DNA of 64,000 nt from Castanea sativa. Its lineage: Eukaryota > Streptophyta > Magnoliopsida > Fagales > Fagaceae. A model generated the notes under the pieces. That model did no database searches and had not been told where the DNA came from. It worked only from the letters and a program-made list of their open reading frames with translations. The position numbers and the translations under genes were made by a program. The stretch spans positions 6,156,001 to 6,220,000 of the forward strand of contig NC_134018.1 of the NCBI RefSeq assembly GCF_040712315.1, in the 5' to 3' direction. Numbering within the stretch: the stretch's first letter is position 1; every line of letters starts with the position of its first letter. Shown here piece after piece: positions 11,788-24,072 of this stretch.

Positions 11788-13422
11788 ATGCATCCATCTC
11801 AGAAACAAAAATTTTCAAATGGGTTGCAGAGGTTCTCTGACGAGCCAGTGCAGGAGGTGGTCTCCAATTGTATGCCCACCATCCAGAGTTTGGAACCCCA
11901 CTCATGCTCTGATGACAGCAGCCAGGGAACCCACCCTTCAGTTCCGATTTTTGAGCAGTATTGCACCCTTGAATCACACTCGGGAACCAGTGGCTATGCC
12001 ATTCACAATTCTCCATCTACTGTCAGTTTCTCACCTAATGGCAGCTCAGAACAAGATACCGAGTCATTTCCAGTATACTCACACCAATCCTCTGACAACA
12101 CTTGTGGCTCACCAGTTAATGAATCTTGCTTAACAGATGATGTTGATGACTTGAGGCACAAGATACTTGAACTCGAAACTGCTATGTTGGGACCTCATTC
12201 AGATACTCCTGATATATGCTCTATCACAAACCCTGTTGGACTTGTCCAAATTCCATATGATGCAGAGAAGTGTAAACAAATGATGGAGATGATCTCTAGA
12301 TGGGACTTGAAAGAAGTGCTTTGTGCTTGTGCTAAAGCAATAGAAGAGAATGATAGGTTCACAACTGAATGGTTGATGTCACACTTACAACAGATGGTGT
12401 CAGTTAATGGTGAGCCAATCCAACGTTTAGGAGCTTATATGTTAGAAGGACTTGTTGCAAGGTTGGCCTCTTCAGGAAGTTCTATATATAAAGCCCTTAG
12501 ATGCAAAGAGCCTGCCAGTGCTGAACTTCTCTCATACATGCACGTACTCTATGAAGTATGCCCATACTTCAAGTTTGGGTATATGTCTGCAAATGGGGCT
12601 ATTGCTGAAGCAATGAAGGATGAAAACGAAGTCCATATAATTGATTTTATGATTGCACAAGGCAGTCAGTGGATCACCTTAATCCAGGGTCTTGCTGCAA
12701 GGCCTGGAGGACCTCCAAAGATTCGTATCACAGGCATTGATGATTCTACATCAGCTTATGCCAGAGGAGGGGGGCTTGATATTGTGGGGAACAGGTTATC
12801 AAAGCTTGCTGAGTCATGTAAGGTACCTTTTGAGTTCAATGCTGCTAGAGTTCCTGCCGCTGAGGTTCAACTTGAAGACCTAGGAGTTCGTCCTGGTGAA
12901 GCTATTGCAGTGAATTTTGCCTTAGTGTTGCACCACATGCCAGATGAAAGTGTGGGAAGTCAGAATCATCGTGACAGGCTGTTGAGGTTGGTTAAGAGCT
13001 TGTCTCCCAAGCTGGTCACTCTTGTTGAGCAAGAATCCAACACCAACACTGCCCCATTCTTTCATCGTTTCCTTGAGACATTGAAGTACTATACGGCAAT
13101 TTTTGAGTCTATTGATGTGACTCTTCCGAGGGATCACAAGGAGCGGATTAATGTTGAGCAGTTCTGTCTGGCTCGAGACATTGTTAACATAATAGCTTGC
13201 GAGGGGCCTGAAAGAGTGGAACGTCATGAGCTTCTAGGAAAATGGAGATCACGGTTTATGATGGCTGGGTTTACACCATATCCATTAAGCTCCCTAGTGA
13301 ATGCTACGATCAAGACCCTGCTGAAGAGCTACAGTGAGAAGTATACACTTGAAGAGAGGGATGGGGCCTTCTTCCTGGGCTGGCTAGACCGAGTTTTGGT
13401 TACCTCCTGTGCATGGCAGTGA
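11788..13422 (+). CDS. GRAS transcriptional regulator, PAT1 clade (SCL21/PAT1-like), 544 aa
   Basis: This is an intact single-exon GRAS protein. The N-terminus (1-165) is Ser-rich and disordered. The GRAS domain follows: leucine-heptad I from about 172, VHIID at 282-286, leucine-heptad II with LHHMPDES near 381, the PFYRE region at 423-450 (PFFHRF, then RDIVNIIACEG), RVERHELLGKW at 477-487, and the SAW end SCAWQ at 540-544. PAT1-clade proteins act in the nucleus and cytosol, in phytochrome A and stress signalling in Arabidopsis. I chose the ATG at 11788 because the frame upstream of it has only a TTG start and PAT1-clade proteins begin with a similar Met-x-x-Ser-Gln stretch. The Gln usual after VHIIDF is Met here. 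Two short uORFs precede the start. AATAAA-like signals lie at 13490 and 13549. PAT1 and SCL21 cannot be separated without a tree. Confidence 0.95.
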   Translation: MHPSQKQKFSNGLQRFSDEPVQEVVSNCMPTIQSLEPHSCSDDSSQGTHPSVPIFEQYCTLESHSGTSGYAIHNSPSTVSFSPNGSSEQDTESFPVYSHQSSDNTCGSPVNESCLTDDVDDLRHKILELETAMLGPHSDTPDICSITNPVGLVQIPYDAEKCKQMMEMISRWDLKEVLCACAKAIEENDRFTTEWLMSHLQQMVSVNGEPIQRLGAYMLEGLVARLASSGSSIYKALRCKEPASAELLSYMHVLYEVCPYFKFGYMSANGAIAEAMKDENEVHIIDFMIAQGSQWITLIQGLAARPGGPPKIRITGIDDSTSAYARGGGLDIVGNRLSKLAESCKVPFEFNAARVPAAEVQLEDLGVRPGEAIAVNFALVLHHMPDESVGSQNHRDRLLRLVKSLSPKLVTLVEQESNTNTAPFFHRFLETLKYYTAIFESIDVTLPRDHKERINVEQFCLARDIVNIIACEGPERVERHELLGKWRSRFMMAGFTPYPLSSLVNATIKTLLKSYSEKYTLEERDGAFFLGWLDRVLVTSCAWQ

Positions 13423-13872
13423 AACTCCCATAAATTGATGCATGTTTGTAGGTCTTGGGGTGACAACCTGAGGTAGCAAGTTTTTCTAGTAATAAAGTCT
13501 GACTTGAAGTTCGAGATTAAAATGTTGTTACCTTTAGAATCATCTAGTAATAAATAACTTTTTCCCACATATCTTGTTCTATTGCACAGGTTACAGAACT
13601 AAATTTCATTTAGAACATCAGTGATGGAATGCAATACAAGATATCTCGGTTCTGATTATCAAGGGTAGTATTGAATGTTGTAGTATCAGTAGTGTTTAAC
13701 AGATGCATTTCTACTTGGACAGCTTAAGAATTTTACAATATGGTGTCATATAAATGGAAATAGTGAGAATATGTATATTATGTGCTACTGCTATTTAACA
13801 TGCTCTTTACGCAAGTAAAATATGAGCTGAGTTATTAGTTCTAAATTCAAAAAGATATACACGAGATTCAGA

Positions 13873-15584
13873 TCAGTCAAAAACTACAATGAAACAGGGA
13901 AGTACAGCACTAGGATTTCTCAATATCAAGCATTTTAAGTTGGAAAGCAGTCCTTCACTTCCAACTGAATCAAAATCTAGATATTCCCCATCCACCACAT
14001 TAATTATGCTCCCAGCAATTGTCCTACAAACTATTGCAGCCCTCTTTATATTCTTAACACTTTTTGTAATGGCATTCATATTCTCACTCAAGTCCTCACT
14101 GCCGGTATTCAATCGCACCCCATTTCTTCTGGTGTAATCTGTGTCAAACTTGGATTGAATTATTCTGCAGGCTCCACAAGATGGATCTCTACATAGCTCA
14201 GAGACTCGCTTTGACTTTTCACTGTAACAGACTATTGTAGTGCCATAGAATCGTAACTGCTCATTCCCATCTACCGTACTTCTTGGATGTCTTTTATATT
14301 GCTCATAGGCTTTCTTCTTCACCCTTTCTCTATATTTTTCGAACCTTTCAACAATTTCTACAGAGTTCTTCACCTTGAGGACAGTTTTGATCTTTGTTGA
14401 TGGCTTTGTGGGATTCACGGAAGCTCTTTGAAAGATTATCTCAACAATGTTTCTTGATGGGTCTCCAGTGTTAAGCCCTGTTTAAAATTGGCAAGAAAAG
14501 GTGTTACAAAATACATAATGCATTCTATAGGTCAAAGATTCACAAAGTTTACAGCTATTCCCACCCCAATGACATGAGACATCAGCAAAACTAAAATCCA
14601 GTTTTGATGGGTTTGTCAGATGGCTTGCGTGAGATGAGAGGAAGAGGTCCTTGAGCTATTCTTGATATGAGGCAATTTGTTAATTTTAGTAAGCCACTGG
14701 GTTGGTTCAAGATGAATTGGACGCAGGCCTCAGCAGGCCAAATAAAGTGATTGTTTTGTCTTTTGTCTCATGAGAGGTCTTCCAGTGTAGAATCTTGCAA
14801 CCATAGAGATAGATTGTTTCTTGCAAGACTATGAAGTTCTCAAATTAAGCTCAAAGATTATGCATTAAATTCAATATTCCTAGTTATATTTTTGGGTCAA
14901 GGGGTCATGTTAGCATAACTGTGTATAACCGAAATAAGTTTTCTCCATTTGACCTTTAAGGCAAAATGATATGAACCTTTTTAAAATGGATTTGATGCAT
15001 TTCGGGGAACGGCATCTCAACTACATCAAGCGTCATTAAATTCCTATCCAAAGAAATCCTCATTATCGGATGTCCCATGAGCAATATTTGTTAGAAAATG
15101 CATACTGCAGGTATAGAGGAAAGCAGTGCCATAATGAAACTGCTTATTTATTGGCAATCTTGTAGTTGCATTAATATATCTAAGAGGAATGGTGAAATCA
15201 AACCACTGTTACTCTTGAATTTTTAAAAAGAAAACAAACACCTATTACTGCCTACCCTCTTCATACTATTGCACATCCAGTCAATACAAGTTTCTTATCC
15301 TGCTATCTATAATATTGGTTTACAAAACACTATCTTGGTACAGAATGTAAAGATTCAAAGCCTTAAAAGCATTGTGAGAAAGCAAACACTTAACTGGAAA
15401 GCAATGTTCGTGTGCAGTTCTGCTTGCAAATCACCTTTGTGCTATGAACAAGCTCATTTTCCAATTTATCCTTCTCAGTAGTAGGACCTCTTTTCTTATG
15501 ACATGTCCCAGGCTGCTGAACAACACCAGTCAGCTTAACTCCACAGTTCAAGTTCTCCTTCAGAGAAACCCACAATGCATGCAT
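13873..15584 (-). CDS. Plant C2H2-like/PARP-fold family protein without a visible zinc finger, 264 aa
   Basis: Model: exon 1 15584-15395, intron 15394-14478 (GTTAAGT donor, AAACAG acceptor), exon 2 14477-13873. The 190 and 605 nt join in phase to 265 codons including the stop. Exon 1 begins with a MHALWVSLKENLNC stretch resembling the W-x-SLKxxLxC start of a plant C2H2-like zinc-finger family. Exon 2 carries that family's C-terminal block: GDPSRNIVEIIFQ at the start, VLKVKNSVEIVERFEKYRE, HPRSTVDGNEQLRFYGTT, a CxxPxCGACRII stretch, VCRTIAG, and a closing NPSAVLPCFIVVF. From memory, databases assign this block to the ADP-ribosylation (PARP-like) fold; no activity is known to me. The C2H2 finger normally just before GDSSRNIVEII is absent from both exons and I could not find it in the intron. 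Function unknown. Confidence 0.68.
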
Positions 15585-15677
15585 CTCTGTCCCTCTCTCT
15601 CTGGGATTCTAGTTCACTATACTATATTCAATGACACTCCACATCAGTCGATGAGAAATATACAAAGTCAATTATAA

Positions 15678-16755
15678 TACAAAAACTACTTTGTAACAAA
15701 AGGGGAAAAGTTACTTTGTTGCACAGAACTCATATATTCATAGGTAACTTTGTGCCTTTTGGGAAGCTAATTAGAACTTTTAAGGTTGGTTTGTAAAGTT
15801 AGCTCTGATGGAGATTTGGTCCACATTAACGTGGCTGCATGGGTTTAATAGAAAGACAAAATGGTGAATTTAAATATTTTTGGATTCTATCAGCAGTGCA
15901 TTTAAAGACCAAAATGGTGAAATTAAATATTTTTTGGATTCTGTCAGGCCACCAAAAAAGTTTCAAAAGAGGCAAGATTTTCGGCCAAAAAAAGCAAGAT
16001 ATGCTTCGGTTTTTGCTACAAGTCTAGGGAATGCAAAGAAACACAGAATCTCAAATCGTCTGTACTTTGCTAGGTAATAAAACATGGGTTGGGGCATACA
16101 TTAACAAATTCATTTTTAGAAAATTCCATAAAACATTGCAGGAAATTCAATTCCATTCCCCCCTTTTCCCACAGATTTTCTATATGTGAGGTCCAAAAAA
16201 GCTGGCTTAACGGTTGATTCTAACGGCTAGATTTAGATGGATTAGACGTCTTTTGTCCCCTTCATGAGAGATTTATTCTCCAAAAGAGCCTTCTGGAGAG
16301 GGTGTGGGGCTTTGCTTACCTAGTTGCTTCATATTCACTAGAACATGCTGTAAAATGTTTTTCACTATACACGCCAATTGCTTTGTTTGAACATGGCCCC
16401 CAGCAAAAAGAACTAGTAATATACTACTATTTCTGCCAGTTTTTGGTTTTTCATGCATTGGTAAGCAAGTCCCCACCTCACCCACTCACGGTCTCAAATT
16501 TGGAGCCAGACATTTGCCTTTTCTATATAGCCACAGGCACTGGTGGCCACTCCATTCTCAACTTTGATCATTATAGTACTCAGATATATCATCATTTTTC
16601 TGACCATAATAGCTTTGCAAGATGCAATCATGTGAAAACTCATGAGCAAGCTAATAACAAACAGTCCATAATAAGAAAAAGGCCAATAGATAGAACTATA
16701 TTTCTTACAAATACATGCACTTGATAAGTTACAGTACCGTCTTTCTGTCAGAAAT
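15678..16755. other. Spacer between the C2H2-like gene and the WRKY gene
   Basis: This is the region upstream of the C2H2-like gene and beyond the 3' end of the WRKY gene. It contains a short tandem duplication at about 15857-15957, whose two units share 'aaaatggtgaa' and 'tttggattct', and no gene I recognise. The minus-strand CT/GA-rich run just above 15585 probably belongs to the leader of the C2H2-like gene. Confidence 0.5.
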
Positions 16756-16818
16756 TCATACGAGTCTCAATTTCATATTTGTACAATGTATTCTTCGAGA
16801 GTTAATGTTATACAAATA

Positions 16819-16942
16819 GTGATTGGACTTCAAAGGCATTTGCAGGGAGGCAGTCAAGACCAGGAACAGCTCTTCATACAAATTGTATTTGGACTTCAAA
16901 GGCAGTTGCAGGGGGCAGTCAATACCAATAACAGCTTTCAGA
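16819..16942 (-). repeat. 55-bp tandem duplication in or near the WRKY 3'-UTR
   Basis: Two copies of a segment containing 'ttggacttcaaaggca', 'ttgcaggg' and 'aacagctcttc/aacagctttc' lie head to tail downstream of the WRKY stop codon at 17079, inside its likely 3'-UTR. Confidence 0.6.
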
Positions 16943-17078
16943 TACTTAAGAAAAATGTATAGGAATCCTAATATCATCTTCAGACTCTTGCCTTTTTCTT
17001 CTTAAGCCAAAAAGGATGGGAAAAAAAATAAAAATCGCACAGCGTCTTATTTTTGTTGGCTTTTCATAGTAAACAATT

Positions 17079-20000
17079 TCATGGACCTGTTAGTATTTTC
17101 CCCATGTTCTGGGGAAATGGGTAAGAGGAATGGTTTAAAGGTGGAATTCCAATGTTAAGGCTTTCACTTGGATTTCCTCTAGACCCATACTGACTCATGC
17201 CAGTATTTAGAACACCAAAGTATGTCATGACTGGGGTTGCTTGAACTACATTATAATGTGAACTGCTAGCGTGAATTTGGCTTCCTCGAATATCAGAATG
17301 ATGTGTCTGCCTATGCTCGTTGGATCTATTCTCAACAGCTGAGTTGATCCCAACCCCAAGATCAAGGCTAACATTATCATTTTCTTCTGATCTAATCCTC
17401 AAAGGTCCACTCACAGCCGTGGGTCCTGCTGTATCATGACTACTAGTCCTTGCAGTAGGTACATCATGATTGTGTTTCCCCTCATATGTGGTTATAACTG
17501 CTTTGGGATCATGAGATGCTCTTTCCACATGTTTTCTAACAGGGCATCCAGCATTTGTGCACTTGTAGTAGCTCCTGTATCACACGTGAATATGATGATG
17601 AGCAACATACAAAAATTACAACAGAAAAAGATAACATTCTAGAAGTTAGATTCCAGCCAGAAGAGTAGCAAGCGCATGAAGGGAAAGTACATTTTGGAGT
17701 CATAGTTGTACTTCCTATCTATATGCAGGACAACACCATACAAGTAGTATTACACTATTCACAGGCTCACAGGAGACATATTGATAGACCTTTAGATGAG
17801 TTTGTGAGACATATCAGATGTAGCATGCAACATTCACTGTGTTTACCACCATAAATGAAACCAATTTTTTTTCCCTCTAGACCCACATATGAATTAAGCT
17901 GATGACAAAACAAAGAGAAGGCTGAAAACGTCTACAATTTGCTATATCCATTTCTACTCTTTTTAAAGCTATTGATCAATACTACCTCAAGTTAAATGCC
18001 TCTGGGGACCATGGAGCTAAATTCTAAACGCTTTGAAATTAATACATAGAATTTCAAGTGCCCCCATGTGCAAAGTTAAAGTAGAAATTCTAGATACAGG
18101 GGAGAGATACCACAGACAAGGTAACTAGTATTACACTTATGGGGGCTGATTACGATCATTGCTCAGTTGAGGACCTAATTCTACTCCAGTAAATTAGTAG
18201 TTTGACATCATTGTATCAGATGAAAAACAGAGCACTTTAGCATTTGGATGGCAGGTTTCAGCCTGCTCAGTCCTTTCCCTAAAATTCCTCATGCACTTCC
18301 CTCCTGTCTACCAATTGCACTTGGATGGTACAAAATCATGATCTATCTCTGGGTTGCGAAGAATTTTAGAAATACACTAGTTCTTGGTTAATCAGTTTCT
18401 AATATAAGAGTTAATTACATATTGAAAATTAGTTTTGATTTGCATTGAGAGATCTTTCAACTGATTTCCTCTTTCTATGACTAAATGATACAGCACTTTT
18501 ACTACATTAGTTGATAACCTCATGATCAGCAACCAGATCACCAGACCTGAAGATTGGCACACTTCCTCTCCAGAATTCGAAGTTTGGTTATCCAATAAAG
18601 TAAAATAAATCCATTTTTTTTCCTAATATCCTTTCTTCCAGGGAAATACCAAAATGAATGATTTATGTCTAAAAGAATCAAACTGCAGGAGAGATAAAGG
18701 TGACATCCAAAGTAACGAAAAATACACCCCATATAAGAAACAAATTATCATGTGTTTATCACTATATCAAACTTGTTTTTCAAAGTGGGTAAAAATCTAG
18801 AGCATCTTAGGAACAATATCTTATGCATCATCTTCTAGTCAGTCAAAGAAATTCTTCTACGTGTTTAACTTCAAATTGGATACTCAGTAAGCTATACAGA
18901 CCTAACCCATGATACCACACTAGCTTTGTACCACACAACAATAAATGCTATAGGTAACATTGTTAGCTATGTACCATATCCTAAAAGAAGAGGCTCAAAT
19001 AACCAGCTCACTGAAGTACTGACTTATGCTGGCATAATGTAATATTACCCGCATTTATTTGTCACTATATTCAATTCCACACAAAAGAAAACAAACAAAA
19101 CATGTTCTGTTCAAAATATAACAGAATAACTAGAAAAATCCATCATATGACATTATATCATAAGTGGTTCAAAGACTATGATAATTGTGAAATAGATCCC
19201 ATAGCTGAAATACTGAGCATGAATTATAGACAGAGGTCACAGCACTAAGGGGCATTATCTGTAGCCATATTCCTGATCTTCAACTTGTAAAACTTACCTT
19301 GGATTAGGATTGCCTCTGACCACTTTCTGCCCATATTTGCGCCAGCGGTACCCATCATCCAGTATATCTACCTCACTAAGGGTTTGAACAACAACTCGTG
19401 GTTCCCGGATAGGCTTAACCACCGAAGTGACATCAGCCCCACCAATGTCCATTTTCCTGCTTAGCACAATACACAACTTAATCGGTTAGCACTTAGCACA
19501 TTAGCAAAACTTTAAAAAACCTAAAGCCTCAATTTTGAATCACAGTACCTCCGCTTTGAGAATGGATCATCATCATCAGCCTCATCATGGATCCTATTTG
19601 GCATTGAACCTCCATCTAGACTATCATCATTTACTGCAACAGGAGATCGGTCAGGAGTGCTATTTGGCTCAACTGTATGGGACGTCTGTCCAAACATGCC
19701 AGACCTCTCTGCAATGCCAAAAGAAAAATATGCCATAGACAAAAAGCACGTCAGATGGCCCATAACAGAACCCTCAACAGAAATCACTGTGAAGTTTGTT
19801 TCTTACCATCTCGACCATTTAATGATAGAGCCTTATCAGATCTTTCTTCTTGAACAGCCATAATAGCACCAGCAGTATATCGACGGCTAGGTTGAGGTTT
19901 AGGATGATCATGTGTCCCCTTGTAGATAATCTCAGTTATCTGTCCATCATGAGAGCGCTCAAACAGCTTTTTCACTTCACAGTTAGGATGTGTACATTTG

Positions 20001-22692
20001 TAATAGCTACGTGGAAATTCACTTCCTTTAACAAGTTTCTGTCCATATTTTCTCCAGTTATATCCATCATCAGATGGCCTCTCAGCAATGACTGAAGGTC
20101 CACTTCCTTTATGATCGAATTGTGAAGCTTGAACCCCAGTGTTGGAGGTCCCTCTATGGTTTGGTTCATCAGTATCAACTTCAACTGGTACAATAGCCCC
20201 TGAAGTAACCATGTGACCTGGTGACGCAAGACTCAACTCATTTGAGGAAACTGCCATCTCTTTTTTCACTGAAGGTGATGATGCAAATGCCTGAGGTTGG
20301 CACTGACCTTGGGCTTGCACAGATTGTTCACTTCTCTGTTGGTTCAAATCTGCAGGAACCTTGAAATAAATAAATAATATTAGGTAAGAAGCTAAAACAT
20401 GACAATCAAACACATCAGTCATAATCTAAAACTTATGCAAGACATAGGAAATAAGCATGAGAAAATTATATTAGATTTGAGAAATTAATTTGTCTGTTAA
20501 ATATCAAAATCCATAAGGTTTAGTAGGATAAGATATCTATTGAATCACCTAATCCAAGGGGCCTATTATACAGTTTAAAATACATTAGAAGCTTAGGAAA
20601 ACTAAAATTGGAATGAAGTAAGGATCTATGGGGCCACCTGATCATATATCTATACCAATCATGCCTCATTTACATTTTCACCAACATAATGTCCATTGAA
20701 CAATTAATATTTCATTAGGAAATTACCATATTTGATGAAGCATGTGGTTTAAATTCGAAGCAGCTGGAGTTTCTTTCATTGAAGATATTGGTGTTGGAGA
20801 AAACAGTAGTTACCGGATTTGTAGAACCAACAGGGCCATGCATCATATGAGTCTTCATAAAGGAACCAGTGGTTGGAGAGGGCTCTGCCTGCAAGATAAA
20901 GGGAAAAAAGAATTAAATTTACTGCTTCAGAAGCCTCTTTGATCAGCCTCTTGTAACATATCCATGAGAGAGAGGATAGAGTAGAGGGGGGAGGGATCTT
21001 ATCAAGAAGTACAAGAAGAAGAACATCACTCACTTAGTAAAAGGAAAAAGGGATGTACAGGCAAGTTTTGAACTACCCGTGCAATCAATAGACCAAAAAA
21101 TTCAGCAATAGCTTCATAAAACTATTCCAATATCTGTTTCCTAACTAAGAATATCTGACAAAATTACAGATATCATTCTTATAGAACCTGGTAGAAGAAG
21201 CTCAAGCTCATATAATCAATGACATAAGCAAACTAAGTCTAGCCACTTTATACCATGAGGTCCATGATAAGACAATATAAACGAATAAAAAATGCCAAGA
21301 AGAATCTCAATGTAAACCCACTAAAGGGGAGCAAAGGCAAATTCCGTACGCTTTTCTTTTCACAGATGAGTTCAAAATTCATTCAATTATCATCCATACA
21401 ACTAAAGTTAAACCCAGTGCCCATTAGAAGATGTTAAAATATTGACATATATTTATGCTCTCAACTGAACAAAGTGATGGCAACACGAATCTCAAATGGA
21501 ATTCAGCAAATATATCCCCCGAAACCAAATACTCCATTCCATTAATCCCCAAATCAATCACATCATTTCTCGCCACCTTGACCCCCATTCATCTCAACAA
21601 TCAATCCTCACTACCCCATGCTGACAACATTTGATTCCATATTCTAACACAACACAACACAAAACAAAACAAAAAAAAAACAATTTATAAAGTTTTTTGC
21701 TTCGTTTTCGTACGGGTGTAAACCGAAGAAAACACACCGTTAAAAAAAGACCAACGCAACACGCACCCAACAAAAAGGGAAGATCCATTATGTGAAAAAA
21801 CAACACTGACACAACATTCACATTCACATTCAGATTTCATAAATAAATAGAAAAACCAAACAGAACCCCCATTATTCCCCCCCCCCAAAAGCAAAAAAAA
21901 ATATCATTACAGAACAATCTTATTCTCAACGCATAACATAAAGCAACCAAACACTTATAATAACAAATAACACTATGACTTAGCATCAGAATCTAACGGT
22001 CCCAGCTCAATTACTCAAACCACCCAAATTTATTTAAGCCCCCCACCCCCCAACTATACCTTAAAATTAAAAACCCACTTCAGCATATGAAAAACAAGTC
22101 TGAAACAAACAAATATAGTAATCAGAATTTTCGAATTTCAGCTCAAAAACAAAAAAAGAAGCATCTTTCTTTAGCTCAATTGGAAATATCTTAAATCAAA
22201 GTTATTCAAAAAAGAATTCAAATTCTCTCCACTTTTTTCCAGCTTCACATAGTATTTTAGAAACCCAATACGCCACGTTTGGTTCCTCAGAAAACAAAAA
22301 ATCATTATTTTAAAGCTAAACCTAGAACCTGATCCAAAACCCACATTTTTTTTTTCCAAAGTAAAGCACAAAACGACGTCGCATCAGAGAGAGAGAGAGA
22401 GAGAGAAAGACCAGACCTTCATGTTGGAGAGAAGAACAGGGGATTCGAGAAACGACGTCGGACTGAGCCCAGGTGGGATCGTGAGACACGTGGACCTCGA
22501 GATCGGAAGCTTCGCCGGCGACATCATCTTGTACCTGGCGTTCGCCGCCGCAGCAGCAGCAGCAGACGCCGTCGTTTCGTTGTTTCGGGTCGGATCTTCA
22601 GGCGGTGCGGCCACGTCAGCAGAGCTACTAGTATTATTACTACTAGTACTAGTACTAGTACTCGTAGTAGCTGTTAATAATCGGAGCTCCAT
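17079..22692 (-). CDS. WRKY20: Group I WRKY transcription factor, WRKY20-like, 601 aa, six exons
   Basis: Exons (minus): 22692-22417, 20888-20727, 20359-19807, 19708-19549, 19456-19298, 17574-17079. All introns are GT-AG and phases join to 602 codons including the stop. Four Ser-Pro sites (residues 58, 77, 84, 96) form the SP cluster that MAP kinases phosphorylate in group I WRKYs. The N-terminal WRKYGQK is at 248-254 with a CX4CX22HXH finger; the C-terminal one, which binds W-boxes (TTGACC/T), is at 422-428 with CX4CX23HXH. An acidic run precedes the basic SKRRK nuclear signal near 381-385. The last intron falls after NPR, the conserved group I position. The C-terminus (SYPFPQNMG) also fits WRKY20. 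The leader is a purine-rich GAA run. Exon 1 encodes Ser/Thr and poly-Ala runs from ACT/AGT and GCN microsatellites. Nuclear; likely stress-responsive by family. A TTGACT W-box lies at about 22931. Confidence 0.93.
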
Positions 22693-23411
22693 TTTTTTTT
22701 TTTTTGGCTTCGGGTTTTTTTTTTGCTCTTCTTCTTCTGCTTCTTCTTCTTCTTCGGCGATGTGGGATTTGGAGTCAAAAGGAGGAGTGAAGAAATGGGG
22801 GTGTACTTGTGGAGATTGGGGGGAAGGGTAGAAAGGTAATTTCGAGATGGGGGTATGTGAGAGTATGTGTGTTTGTGACGCTTTGTCAGAATTGAGAGAG
22901 AAAGAGAGAAAGGGAAAGACTGAGACGTAGTTGACTTGTTACATTGGATCTGGGTGTTGTGTTGTATTGTGTTTTGTGTTGTGTTGTGTTTTGTGTGTCA
23001 TTGCTCTGTCACTTTTCTAACTTCAATCTCTTCTTTTTTTTTTTTTTATTCTTTTAAATTTTTCTCTTATCTAATCCTAATCTTATCCATTTATATTTTT
23101 GATTTTACTACCCCCTTCTCTCTCTCTCCTTCTCCTCATCCTAATACTATTTTGATTTTTGTTTGTACATTAATTACAATTTTAGGATAATCTTAGAATT
23201 TTGTTCATTTTAAGAGGTTAATATGTAATTTTTTTTTATAAAAATTAGAGGTTAATTAATAGTAGTGAGGATCTTTAGGATATCTTCACATTTTGTTGAT
23301 TTTAAGAAGTCAATAGATTTGGTGAGGATTTTTGTGATCAATTAATCAAACAACATTCTTTATAGAATGCCATATGGCATTAAAATGAAACTTTGGTAAC
23401 TTATTTCCACG

Positions 23412-23600
23412 AAAAGTGCTATATCCATAATATTTTTGTAACATTTTTACAACAAATTATTAGTAGTTAATTGTTATTGTTTCAAATTTGAACTTACCAC
23501 TGAGATTATTTTTTTGCCCCAAAAATAACAAGTAATAACTTGTCATTTAAGATTTGTTGTGAAAATGTTGTAAAAATATTGTGAACATAACATTTTTCTA
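23412..23600. mobile_element. MITE-like foldback (about 189 bp)
   Basis: The left arm 'cataatatttttgtaacatt' followed by 'tttacaacaaat' pairs with the right arm, which reads 'cacaatatttttacaacatt' followed by 'ttcacaacaaat' in reverse complement. Similar arms occur in the element at 34593-34769 and partly near 3170-3215, suggesting one small non-autonomous family, possibly hAT-like. Confidence 0.6.
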
Positions 23601-23922
23601 TTTCCTCAAGGAAAATGTTAAAGATACCACAAGTTTTTACTATATGAAACTTACAAACTGATATGACAATGAATGTGATTAGTATAGTTCAAATTTTAAT
23701 CACCTCATAACTGAATTTTGATTTCTATCTTTAAATTGGTGACACATCAATTTGTAAGACTAATATAGTAAAATTTATAGTACTTGTAATACCACTTTTT
23801 TCTTAAAGGTGAAAAAGAAAATCGTAAATTACTTGGTAGCTTATTTATCCAAGAGTGAAAAAGAAATGACTTTGCTTATTTTTAATCTCCCACCTTTGAA
23901 TAAATAAGTATATAAGTCCTTC

Positions 23923-24072
23923 AACTGATAAAGTCTCTGATGGTTGAATAAGAGATCTGGGGTTCAATCCCCGCCTACACCAAAAAACTGATTGGTGTCT
24001 TGGTCTGATGATAAAAAGCTATTATCAGGAGTGGACGCTATAAGTTGAAACTTTCTCTAAAAAAAAAAAAAA
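23923..24072 (+). mobile_element. tRNA-derived SINE (about 150 bp) with 17-bp TSD
   Basis: A perfect 17-bp duplication, aagtatataagtccttc, flanks the body at 23906-23922 and 24073-24089. The body contains a clear B box ('ggttcaatccc' from 23961), an A-box-like 'gataaagtctctgatgg' at its start and a pure A tail at its end. Orientation is plus. The long exact duplication supports both ends. Confidence 0.88.

Noticed and set aside
15839..16077. Overlapping plus-strand frames near 15.9 kb
   Set aside because: They arise from a short tandem duplication in spacer and have no family match.
22421..22831. 136-codon plus-strand frame, Val/Leu/Ser-rich
   Set aside because: It is the reverse of WRKY exon 1 and its repeat-rich leader.
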